Assembly: GCA_964529265.1 (NCBI GenBank)
Contig: CAZGVW010000224.1
Span: forward strand, 1-27,324
DNA from: CAZGVW01 sp964529265
Lineage (GTDB): Bacteria; Planctomycetota; Phycisphaerae; Phycisphaerales; UBA1924
DNA length: 27,324 bases
Reading direction: 5' to 3'
Shown: positions 19,672 to 27,071 of the stretch, piece after piece
Layout: each line of letters opens with the position of its first letter
How positions within the stretch are numbered: position 1 is the stretch's first letter
Notes under the pieces: model-generated
Told to the model about the DNA's origin: nothing
What the model saw: the letters and a program-made list of their open reading frames with translations, nothing else
Database searches by the model: none
Position numbers and translations under genes: made by a program

Positions 19672-22470
19672 TCAGCCCTCGCGCCCCTGCGCGGGTGGCG
19701 ACGCTGCGCCCATCATCTGCCGCAGCCGCTCCAGGCGCGTCTCGTGGATCGTCCGGTCCGGCTCCAACGCCACCAGCGCCTTGAGGTGCCGCTCGGCCGT
19801 CGGGTAATCGCCCCGCTGCACCGCCACGGCCGCGGCAATCTCGCGGTGGCCGGCGTCGAACGGCGCAATCTGCGTGGCGCGCTCCGCCTTCCTCGCGGCG
19901 TCGTCCAGACGCCCCATGATCCGGTAGATGCGCGCCAGTTCGACGGCGTACGCCGGCGACTTCTGCTCGCGGACATCGAGGTATTCCAGGTGCGGCGCCG
20001 CGCCCGGATGCCGCTCCGGCGTCGCCGAATCGAGCGCGAACCGCGCCAGATGCCGGTGCGGCATCGGGTCAACCGGCCTTGCCGCGGCATACCGCTCCAG
20101 CAGCCCGCCGGGCGCGGCGAGCGCCTCCGCCGGCGCGCCGTTGTTCGCTTCGAGCGCGAGGTCGATCCCCAGTTCGAGCACGTCCGGGTGATCCGGGAAG
20201 CGCTCCAGCCACCGGTTCACCATCACCGGGTCGGGCTCGAGCAGCTCGAGTTCGAGCGGCGGCGCGCCGCCCACGCCGAGTGACGCAAACCCCGCGCCCT
20301 CGGCGAACGCCGCGAGCGCCGCCTCAGCCGCGGCCCGGCCCTTCTCATCCTTCAGCGTCTCTTCGAGCAGCAGCGCGCTCACCCGCGGCTCGGCCAGCAT
20401 GCCCCACGACGCCGCCTGCCCCCGCGCCCACACCTTGAACGATTCCAGGAACTCCTCCTGCGAGACGCCCAGCACGCTGCGCATCGCCGCGTCCTCGCGC
20501 AGCCCCTCCGCGTACAGATCCATCAGGTCGAGCGGCGCCTGCTCGCCGAACCGCTCGACCATGTACTCGTACATCCAGTGACCCTGCGCATACGCCTGCC
20601 CCCGATCCGTCGGCTTCTCCGGCCGCACGAACGCCACGTTGATCTTCCGCATGTCGAAGAGGCCATCCGAGACCAGCGCGCCCACGAGCAGCCGGCACGT
20701 CGAGTAATCGCGCGGCGCGCCCTCCAGGTACACCGCCGCCGCCTCCGTAAACCAGTGCGGAATGCGGTTCTTCGTGCGCGAGAGCGTCACCGTGTGCACG
20801 TACTCGTGCCGGATCACGCGCACCCAGTCGTATTCCCCCGTGTGCTTCGGCCCGATCTTCGGCGCCTCCATCGCGATCACCGGCCCGGTTGACGCCGCGA
20901 TCGTGTGGATCTGCGGCATCCCCACGATCCGCACCGCGAACCACTCGTGGTTCGGCATGAGTTCGATCGTCGTCTTCACCGGCGGCACGTGCCTGATCGG
21001 CCCGGCCACGTCCTCGTGAATCTCCTCCAGCAGCGGCAGCATCTCCTCCGCCATCACCCGATCCACGCCCGGCTGAAAACGCACGACGAAGTGCTCGCCC
21101 TCCACTTTGTCATACGTGAGCAGTTCGTTGATCAGCCGCAGACTGTTGCGGGCCCGCACGTTGAATGGATCGAGCCGCTCCACCGCGCGCAGCGCCGTCG
21201 CGGCCCGGTCGTCGCGTCCCGATTGCAGTTCGAGCAGCCCCAGTTCGACCAGCGGCGGCGGCCAGTTCGGCTGCCGCGCCGACGCCCGCTCCAGGTATTC
21301 CGCGGATTTCTCGTACTGCCGCGTCTCCGCCAGCGCCTTGCCCACCGCGAACAGCGCCTCCGGCGACCCCGGCGAATATCGATCGAACTCCGCCAGCAGC
21401 CGCTCGGTCGCCTCGAAGTCGTACCGCACCGCCTCGATCGCGCACCGCAGCGCCAGCGCCTCGCGCATCCGCGGGAAACGCTCCAGCGTCGGCGCCAGTT
21501 GCTCCTCCGCCAGATCCGGATCGTTCTGCCGCAGCCACGCCGCGGCCAGCACCAGATCCGCATGCGGCGAAAACGCCTCTTCGCCGCCCGCGTCGTCGTC
21601 GCCGCCCACGTGAACCCGCCGCGCCAGCGCGTCCAGCAGGGTTCCCGCGCGCTCCGCCGAATCGAAGTTGAACGAATCCACGAACAACTGCCCCCGCAGC
21701 CACCACGCCGCGGCGGACGCCGGATTCAGGCTGATCGCCCCGCCCAGCGCCTCGATCGCCTGCCCGCGGTTGTCCTTGTCATAAAGCAACTCCGCCTCGG
21801 TGAGCAACGCAGGCCAGTAGAGCCTGTCCAGTTCATCCCGCGCCCGCGCCAGCAGCGACATCATCGCGTGGTAGTCCGATGCCGGCTGCCCGCGCAGCCG
21901 CGCACGGATCGTCACGCACTTCACGCCCTCGACCAGGTCCTCCGCCCGGTTCAGCCGGTTGCGCAGCAGGTCCCCGACCACCGGCTCGATCGCCGCATCC
22001 GCCTCGTCGAACCGCCCCAGCCCCTCCAGCGCCGACGCGCGGATCCGCCGCGCCCGCATCGTGTTCGCGCCCGCCAGCGTCGTCAGCGCATCTTCCAGAT
22101 CGCCCCGCAGCAGCCGCGCCTCGGCCCGGTCCTCCGCCGCGGCTTCCGGATCATCGAGCGCCGGGTGGTCGTATACCCCCACCAGCAGCGCCGCCCGCGC
22201 CATGCGCTTCGGCGATTCCAGGTCGCTCTCGCGCCACACGCCGTGAAACACGCGCAGATCCGCGGCTTCCTCCAGCGTGAGATACGGCGCCTCCAGCACG
22301 CGCAGCGCCGCCTCCGCCAGGTCCGGAACCTGAACCTCGCCGGCGCCACGTCCGCCCCCGGCGCCTGAAGGGCCAGTCCGGCTCTGCGCCGTCGCCACCA
22401 CCGGCGCAGCGATCGCGCCCCACACCAGCGCCAAGCGCGTCGCCGTCCGAATCCATCGTCTGTGCATCAT
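19672..22470 (-). CDS. Large secreted TPR protein with gluzincin metallopeptidase domain
   Basis: 932 residues with a signal peptide (TRLALVWGAIAAPVVATA, cleavage near residue 28). N-terminal TPR-like helical repeats cover about 30-460, for example DPDLAEEQLAPTLERFPRMREALAL and ASAAAWWLRGQLFVDSFNFD. A peptidase MA-like domain follows. HEYVH is at residues 555-559 (zinc-binding histidines and catalytic Glu) and the third ligand is probably Glu576 in WFTEAAAVYLEG. A second TPR set closes the protein (PAYAVELARIYRIMGRLDDAARKAERATQIAPFD). Two ATGs are possible (22470, 22467). It follows the LolA-like gene by 41 bases on the same strand and is probably in its operon. Substrate unknown. Confidence 0.85.
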   Translation of the reverse strand: MMHRRWIRTATRLALVWGAIAAPVVATAQSRTGPSGAGGGRGAGEVQVPDLAEAALRVLEAPYLTLEEAADLRVFHGVWRESDLESPKRMARAALLVGVYDHPALDDPEAAAEDRAEARLLRGDLEDALTTLAGANTMRARRIRASALEGLGRFDEADAAIEPVVGDLLRNRLNRAEDLVEGVKCVTIRARLRGQPASDYHAMMSLLARARDELDRLYWPALLTEAELLYDKDNRGQAIEALGGAISLNPASAAAWWLRGQLFVDSFNFDSAERAGTLLDALARRVHVGGDDDAGGEEAFSPHADLVLAAAWLRQNDPDLAEEQLAPTLERFPRMREALALRCAIEAVRYDFEATERLLAEFDRYSPGSPEALFAVGKALAETRQYEKSAEYLERASARQPNWPPPLVELGLLELQSGRDDRAATALRAVERLDPFNVRARNSLRLINELLTYDKVEGEHFVVRFQPGVDRVMAEEMLPLLEEIHEDVAGPIRHVPPVKTTIELMPNHEWFAVRIVGMPQIHTIAASTGPVIAMEAPKIGPKHTGEYDWVRVIRHEYVHTVTLSRTKNRIPHWFTEAAAVYLEGAPRDYSTCRLLVGALVSDGLFDMRKINVAFVRPEKPTDRGQAYAQGHWMYEYMVERFGEQAPLDLMDLYAEGLREDAAMRSVLGVSQEEFLESFKVWARGQAASWGMLAEPRVSALLLEETLKDEKGRAAAEAALAAFAEGAGFASLGVGGAPPLELELLEPDPVMVNRWLERFPDHPDVLELGIDLALEANNGAPAEALAAPGGLLERYAAARPVDPMPHRHLARFALDSATPERHPGAAPHLEYLDVREQKSPAYAVELARIYRIMGRLDDAARKAERATQIAPFDAGHREIAAAVAVQRGDYPTAERHLKALVALEPDRTIHETRLERLRQMMGAASPPAQGREG

Positions 22471-22473
22471 GCA

Positions 22474-22479
22474 ACTCTA
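22474..22479 (-). promoter_or_regulatory. Candidate -10 element before the TPR peptidase gene
   Basis: CTAGAGT on the minus strand, 3 bases before ATG 22470 and 6 before ATG 22467. If used, it gives an internal leaderless start favouring the second ATG. It lies in the short spacer of a likely operon. Confidence 0.25.
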
Positions 22480-22511
22480 GGCGCTGCGCCGCAGACAGCG
22501 CAATGGCGCAT

Positions 22512-23438
22512 TCATTCTTCGCCTTCCGCGCCGTCCTTCTTCATGTCGTCGATGATCTGGATGTCCCACCCCTGCCCCTCGGGAGGCGGCGCAACGTCAA
22601 ACGCGGCGCGATCGATCGGCTCATTCACCTTCACGTCGATCAGCTGCACATACGCCTCGTCGCCCGAACGATTCACCGTCCGCGCCATCCGCGGCAGCAG
22701 CCGCTGCGCCTTCTCGTCCCACCGGTACCACAGCCGGATCTCGACGAAGTCATCCTCCTCCGCGCGCTCCGGCCGCGGAACCAGCCGCAACTGGTGACAC
22801 TCCCTCGCGATCCGCTCCAACGGCGCCCCCTCCTTGAAGAACCCTTCCGAATCCTCAAGGCTCGCGATGTACCGCCGCAGAATGTCGGCCGGCTTCTGCC
22901 CGATCGGGATCGGCATGGGCCCCTCGCCGATGCGCAGCGGATCGAACTCCGCGTTCGGCGGCGCGATGCGCCGCTTGATGAACTGCTTCTGCTCCGGACG
23001 CCGCTCCACCAGCCACTCGCCGTTGAAGACCCAGTGCTCCGGATCTTCTTCCAGCCGCCCATCCACGAAGAAATCGACGAAGTGGATCGCGAACGACCGC
23101 CGCGGCCGATTCGCCTCGCCCGCCGGCGCCGACGTCGAGAAATGAAGCGTCCCGCGCCGCACGTGCTGACCGCCCTGCAGGCGAAACCGCTTGTCGTACT
23201 GAATACCCGCCGTCAGCGTCTCCAGACCCCGGTCCACGTGCTCCATGTGCGCCAGCAGGTCCTCGACGGTCCTGATCACCGGCCCCGCCGCCTGCGCCTG
23301 AGCCCCCTCAGCAGGCGGCGCCTGCCCACCCGATGGCGCCGAAATCAGCACCGCCGCCACGACCCCAGCCAGGCCCGCGGCCAGCAATCGGCCGCGCCGT
23401 CCCCAGCCTCCCGCATGAATCAGCCTTCCGTGTGACAT
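22512..23438 (-). CDS. Secreted LolA-like lipid/lipoprotein carrier-type protein
   Basis: 308 residues. A basic start and hydrophobic segment (RLLAAGLAGVVAAVLISA) suggest a signal peptide or anchor; an Ala/Gln/Pro-rich linker follows. The body begins with a helix (IRTVEDLLAHMEHVDRGLETLTAGI) and then strands: QYDKRFRLQGGQHVRRGTLHFS, RRSFAIHFVDFFVDGR, HWVFNGEWLVERRPEQKQFIKRRI. The end is LIDVKVNEPIDRAAFDVAPPPEGQGWDI. Helix plus strands with a late N-x-x-I-D/P-x-x-x-F element is the LolA-type layout found in planctomycete secreted proteins. No lipobox Cys is visible. I chose ATG 23438 because the upstream extension lies antisense over the divergent YceI gene. Confidence 0.72.
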   Translation of the reverse strand: MSHGRLIHAGGWGRRGRLLAAGLAGVVAAVLISAPSGGQAPPAEGAQAQAAGPVIRTVEDLLAHMEHVDRGLETLTAGIQYDKRFRLQGGQHVRRGTLHFSTSAPAGEANRPRRSFAIHFVDFFVDGRLEEDPEHWVFNGEWLVERRPEQKQFIKRRIAPPNAEFDPLRIGEGPMPIPIGQKPADILRRYIASLEDSEGFFKEGAPLERIARECHQLRLVPRPERAEEDDFVEIRLWYRWDEKAQRLLPRMARTVNRSGDEAYVQLIDVKVNEPIDRAAFDVAPPPEGQGWDIQIIDDMKKDGAEGEE

Positions 23439-23515
23439 CGCTCTTTTCTCGGCCAGAAGCCGCGCGGGGCTTGCAGGAGGCCCACAAGGCCCCCAACCGC
23501 CCGCCCCGTCGCAGG

Positions 23516-23521
23516 TATGCT
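23516..23521 (+). promoter_or_regulatory. Candidate -10 element (TATGCT) for the YceI gene
   Basis: Same hexamer as upstream of 8339. It lies about 110 bases before ATG 23629. No clear -35. Confidence 0.25.
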
Positions 23522-23628
23522 CCCTTTGTACGACGCGGAGGGCCCGGCGTTCCGGCCCGCCGCCCGATTCCCGCCGGCATCGCACACCAACCCGCGGCAA
23601 GCCGCCGCCCTGAAGGGGTGAGATCGAG

Positions 23629-24435
23629 ATGACCCTCAACCGCAATCGACTGGCGTTCCTCGCCGCGGGCGCCTCCGCCCTCTCCGCCGCCCTCCTCCTC
23701 CCCGGCGCCGCCCTCGCCAAGGCGGAAAAAACCGCGGAGGGCCGCACCCTCGTCGTCCCGGAGGAGCACAAGGCCCTCGGCGCGACCTATTTCGTCCACT
23801 CCGGCCGCGACGCCCAGGTCACCTTCACGTCCGATGCCCCTCTGGAGCACATCAAGGGCACATCCTCCGCCGTCCTCGGCTATGCGATCTGGGGCGGCGC
23901 CGATAAGGGCCTGGTCGCCGGCGAGTTCCACCTGCCCGTCGCCTCCATCGATACCGGCATCCCCATGCGCGATGAGCACCTCCAGGGTTCGCGCTGGCTG
24001 AACGCCGAATCGAACCCGGACATCGTCTTCGTCCTCGCCGAGTCCCGCGCCCCCTCGGTCGCGCAGGAGGGCGATGGCTTCAAGACCTATTCCCTCACGC
24101 TCGTCGGCGATATGACCGTGAAGGACGTCACGCGCGAAATGTCGATCCCCGCGCGCGTCACGCTCATGGAGGAATCGCAGCGCACCAAGTCCCGCGCCCC
24201 CGGCAACCTCATCGCCATCCGCTGTGAGTTCGAAATCCTCCTCGGCGATTTCGGCGTGAAGGATGACGTCATCGGCCTCAAGGTCGCCGACCAGGTCACG
24301 CTCGATATCGCCCTCTTCGGCTCCACGGTCTCGCCTGACGAACTGATGCGAGCCCGCCAGCAGGGCCAGAACCGCCAGGGTGGACAAGGTGGCCAGGGCC
24401 GCCCCGAACGCCCCCAGGGCGGCGGCTCGCACTGA
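23629..24435 (+). CDS. Secreted YceI-family protein
   Basis: 268 residues. A signal peptide (LAFLAAGASALSAALLLPGAALA) is cleaved near residue 30. The YceI beta-barrel follows: ATYFVHSGRDAQVTFTSDAPLEHIKGTSSAVLG, then VAGEFHLPVASIDTGIPMRDEHLQGSRWLNAESNPDIVF, the family's best-conserved block, then VGDMTVKDVTREMSIPARV. YceI proteins have a lipocalin-like cavity that binds polyisoprenoid or similar lipids in the periplasm. A Gln/Gly/Arg-rich low-complexity tail (QNRQGGQGGQGRPERPQGG) follows the barrel. The ATG is preceded by a purine-rich GAAGGGGTGAG. The gene is divergent from the LolA-like gene, with a 190-base shared spacer. Confidence 0.9.
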   Translation: MTLNRNRLAFLAAGASALSAALLLPGAALAKAEKTAEGRTLVVPEEHKALGATYFVHSGRDAQVTFTSDAPLEHIKGTSSAVLGYAIWGGADKGLVAGEFHLPVASIDTGIPMRDEHLQGSRWLNAESNPDIVFVLAESRAPSVAQEGDGFKTYSLTLVGDMTVKDVTREMSIPARVTLMEESQRTKSRAPGNLIAIRCEFEILLGDFGVKDDVIGLKVADQVTLDIALFGSTVSPDELMRARQQGQNRQGGQGGQGRPERPQGGGSH

Positions 24436-24441
24436 TCGGCG

Positions 24442-24867
24442 TCACCCGCCCCGCGCCCGCTTCGACAGAAACTCCTCCAGCATCGCCGCCGCGGCAACGG
24501 CGTCCTTGCGCGCCTTCTTCTCCCCGCGCGTCAGCCCCGAGCCCGACATCCGCCACCGCGCCTCTTCCGTCGTCAGCCGCTCATCCTGAAAGTGCGCGGC
24601 AAGCCCCGTGCGCTCGCGCAGCGCCTCCGCCAGTTCCCGCGCCAGCGCCGCGCGCGGGCCCTCCGATCCATCCATGTTGAGCGGCAGCCCCACCACCAGC
24701 GCATCCGGCCCATAGACACCGATCACCCGCGCCAGGCGCGACACCCACGCCGCGCGATCCGCCACCGCCTGCTCCACAACCTCCGCCGGAAACGCCAGGC
24801 CCGATTCATCATCCCCGAGCGCCACGCCCGTGCGCTTATCGCCGAGGTCGAGCGCCAGGAACCGCAT
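24442..24867 (-). CDS. ruvX: RuvX/YqgF: pre-16S rRNA nuclease / putative Holliday junction resolvase
   Basis: 141 residues of the YqgF RNase H-like fold. Asp7 in LALDLGDKRTGVA, Glu96 in DERLTTEEA and Asp122 in KKARKDAVAAA are the expected catalytic acids. VVGLPLNMDGSEG is the family's middle motif. YqgF processes the 5' end of 16S rRNA in E. coli and is also annotated as a resolvase. I prefer ATG 24867, preceded by GGAGGGGG at good spacing and matching the family N terminus. A GTG at 24888 that overlaps the nuoH stop (GTGA) would add seven residues. It is probably co-transcribed with nuoH. Confidence 0.9.
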   Translation of the reverse strand: MRFLALDLGDKRTGVALGDDESGLAFPAEVVEQAVADRAAWVSRLARVIGVYGPDALVVGLPLNMDGSEGPRAALARELAEALRERTGLAAHFQDERLTTEEARWRMSGSGLTRGEKKARKDAVAAAAMLEEFLSKRARGG

Positions 24868-24884
24868 CGCCCCCTCCGGCCGGG

Positions 24885-26183
24885 TCACGCCGCTCCCACG
24901 GGCTGACGCTGCCGCCGCGGCGACAGATCCTCGTCATCCCTCGCCGCGGTCTCGTCCGGCGACGTGAACACGCGCTCGCCCGGCAGCGGGTTGAATCGCG
25001 ATCCCGCCATCGGCACGCGCCGGTTCATGTCCGATTTCGGCAGCAGCGGCTGCACCGCGACGATTACGCCCGTCAGCGCCGCGTTCATGATGAGCAGTTC
25101 CCACCACGCCGTCGCGCCGAAATGCACCATCACCGCCGTCGCGATCAGAATCGCCAGCGAAATCGGAATCAGCCCGTTCCACGCCAGTTTCATCACCTGG
25201 TCCCAGCGGATGCGCGGAATCGTCCACCGCACCACCATCATGAACGAGATGACCAGGATCACCTTGAAGAACAGCACGAAGAACTTCGCCAGCACCGCGA
25301 TGAACCCCGTCGCCTCCGGGCTCGTGAGCCCGATGAACGGAACGTGGTACCCGCCGAAGAACAGCACGATCAGGAACGCCGAACTCGTCACCATGTGCGC
25401 GTATTCGGCCAGGAAGAAGAGCGCGAACCGCATCGACGAGTATTCCGTGTGGTACCCGCCCACCAGCTCCTGCTCCGCCTCCGCGTTGTCGAAGGGCGCG
25501 CGGTTCGCCTCCGCCAGGATGCACGTGAAGAACAGGAGCGCCGCCAGCGGCTGCGCCAGCACATACCACCCGTGCTCGATCTGCTGCTCGATGATCCCCT
25601 GCGGATGCACCGTCCCCGCCACCAGCAGCACCGCCAGCAGCGAGAGCCCCATCGGAATCTCGTACGAAATCATCCCCGCCGAGGCCCGCAGACCGCCGAA
25701 GAATGAATACTTGTTGTTCGACGCATACCCGCCCAGCACCACGCCATAAACGCCCAAAGACGCCACCGCCAGCAGGAACACCACGCCGATGTTCACGTCC
25801 GCCGCGGCCACCAGCACCTTCTGCGATTCCACCACCCCGACCAGCGGCAGGCTGAACTCCGGCGTCACCCAGAACCCGCCCCACGGAATCACCGCCCACC
25901 CGATCAGCGCCGGAATGATGATCGCCACCGGCGCCAGCGTGAACAGCGCCTTGTCCGCCCCGTGCGGCGCGTAATCCTCCTTGAGCAGAAACTTCAGCCC
26001 GTCCGCGATCGGCTGCAGCAGCCCGATCGGCCCCACACGGTTCGGCCCGATCCGGTCCTGGATGTACGCGGAGATCTTCCGCTCCAGGTAGATCAGGTAC
26101 GCCACCGTGATCAGGATCACGTGGACCACCACCAGGATCACCACCACCGACACGATGAGATTGGCGTTCACGAAGTCGAGCAT
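24885..26183 (-). CDS. nuoH: NADH-quinone oxidoreductase subunit H (complex I membrane arm)
   Basis: 432 residues, about eight hydrophobic helices. NuoH forms the quinone-binding chamber at the joint of the two arms of complex I. Diagnostic motifs are YLERKISAYIQDRIGPNRVGP in the first loop, FGGLRASAGMISYEIPMGL, LAEANRAPFDNAEAEQELVGGYHTEYSSM and RWTIPRIRWDQ. The protein is longer than the usual ~320-350 residues because of a polar C-terminal tail of about 50 residues (SRFNPLPGERVFTSPDETAARDDED onward). No nuoG or nuoI is adjacent: ruvX follows and an unknown membrane protein precedes it by 70 bases. TACGAT lies 9 bases before the ATG. Confidence 0.95.
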   Translation of the reverse strand: MLDFVNANLIVSVVVILVVVHVILITVAYLIYLERKISAYIQDRIGPNRVGPIGLLQPIADGLKFLLKEDYAPHGADKALFTLAPVAIIIPALIGWAVIPWGGFWVTPEFSLPLVGVVESQKVLVAAADVNIGVVFLLAVASLGVYGVVLGGYASNNKYSFFGGLRASAGMISYEIPMGLSLLAVLLVAGTVHPQGIIEQQIEHGWYVLAQPLAALLFFTCILAEANRAPFDNAEAEQELVGGYHTEYSSMRFALFFLAEYAHMVTSSAFLIVLFFGGYHVPFIGLTSPEATGFIAVLAKFFVLFFKVILVISFMMVVRWTIPRIRWDQVMKLAWNGLIPISLAILIATAVMVHFGATAWWELLIMNAALTGVIVAVQPLLPKSDMNRRVPMAGSRFNPLPGERVFTSPDETAARDDEDLSPRRQRQPVGAA

Positions 26184-26192
26184 TCGGCCGCC

Positions 26193-26198
26193 ATCGTA
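26193..26198 (-). promoter_or_regulatory. Candidate -10 element for a leaderless nuoH transcript
   Basis: CTACGAT on the minus strand ends 9 bases before ATG 26183, with no ribosome-binding site between. nuoH may therefore have its own promoter rather than depend on the upstream genes. Confidence 0.35.
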
Positions 26199-26253
26199 GA
26201 GCCCCGACGCCCGCCGCGGAAGCCCCGCCTGAGGCCCCCGCCGGACCGCCGCC

Positions 26254-27069
26254 TCACCCCTTGAGCCGCTCCTCCGTCTCCGCCAGCAGAATCTCCGCCC
26301 GCTCGATGCAGCGCGACGACTCCAGGTGGAAATCGTCCGCCGCGGCCGACCACGCCCGGTTCAGCATCCGCTCCGACGCCGCGAACCGGTCCATCAGCAG
26401 CGCATACCCGCTCAGCCCCAGCCGCGCGATGAGCGAATCCCGCCCCTCCGCGAACGCCGGGATCGACGTCTTCTGCAGCCGCCCGATCCGGTCGATGACC
26501 GCATCGTTCCGCATCTTGTCGTCCGGCATCGACGGCAGGTCCCGCCGCAGCGCACGAACCGTCTCACGCATGTCGGCCAGCGCCGCCTCCGGCCCCTTCC
26601 CGGCCGCCCCGACGCCCGCCGCGGCTTCCGCCGCCAGCCGCTCCCGAGTCCGCTTCGCGCCGATCTTGTTCAGCGTCGCCGCGACGATCATCCCCGCCAC
26701 CGCCCCGACGAACCACCACCGCTCCCGCCACGTGCCGAACCTGAAGTCCTTCACGCGCACGCGGTTCACCGAAATCCCCCGCCCCCGGATCTTGACCCCG
26801 GCCTCCCGAACCTCCCGCGCGTTGTCGCGCAGACGCTGAAGGATGTCCGCGTCGATCTTCAGCGCCGGCGCATCGTCGCCCTCCGGCAGCGTCACCAGCG
26901 GCGTGACCGATGCGCCGTCGGCGCTGACCACCACGCCCGCGTCCGCGCCGAGTTCGCGATTCAGCAAATGGTTGTCCGGCGCATCCAGCGGCACGAGATA
27001 CGCCGTCGCGCCCGCAATGGCGCCCACGGCCAGAGAAATCGTCAGGAGTATGGCGGCGAGGAATCTCAT
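26254..27069 (-). CDS. Hypothetical membrane protein with periplasmic domain and helical tail
   Basis: 271 residues from ATG 27069. The N-terminal hydrophobic helix (MRFLAAILLTISLAVGAIAGATAYLV) is a signal anchor or signal peptide. A domain of ~90 residues follows, ending RVKDFRFGTWRE. A second membrane helix (WWFVGAVAGMIVAATLNKIG) comes next, then a cytoplasmic helical region rich in Arg and Glu (ALADMRETVRALRRDLP, RCIERAEILLAETEERLKG). I recognise no family. GTG 27075, overlapping the upstream stop as GTGA, is an equally possible start: GGGAG is 4 bases from the GTG and 10 from the ATG. It is coupled to the OPT-type transporter gene, so it may serve that transporter. Confidence 0.68.
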   Translation of the reverse strand: MRFLAAILLTISLAVGAIAGATAYLVPLDAPDNHLLNRELGADAGVVVSADGASVTPLVTLPEGDDAPALKIDADILQRLRDNAREVREAGVKIRGRGISVNRVRVKDFRFGTWRERWWFVGAVAGMIVAATLNKIGAKRTRERLAAEAAAGVGAAGKGPEAALADMRETVRALRRDLPSMPDDKMRNDAVIDRIGRLQKTSIPAFAEGRDSLIARLGLSGYALLMDRFAASERMLNRAWSAAADDFHLESSRCIERAEILLAETEERLKG

Positions 27070-27071
27070 GG

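Noticed and set aside
20905..22368. Long plus-strand open frame of 487 codons opposite the TPR peptidase gene
   Set aside because: It is antisense to a gene with a signal peptide, TPR pattern and an HExxH site. The translation is Arg/Pro/Gln/His-rich with no domain, as expected for a shadow frame in GC-rich DNA.
23439..23771. Longer start for the LolA-like gene
   Set aside because: It would run antisense through the spacer and into the YceI gene. The signal-type N terminus begins at ATG 23438.
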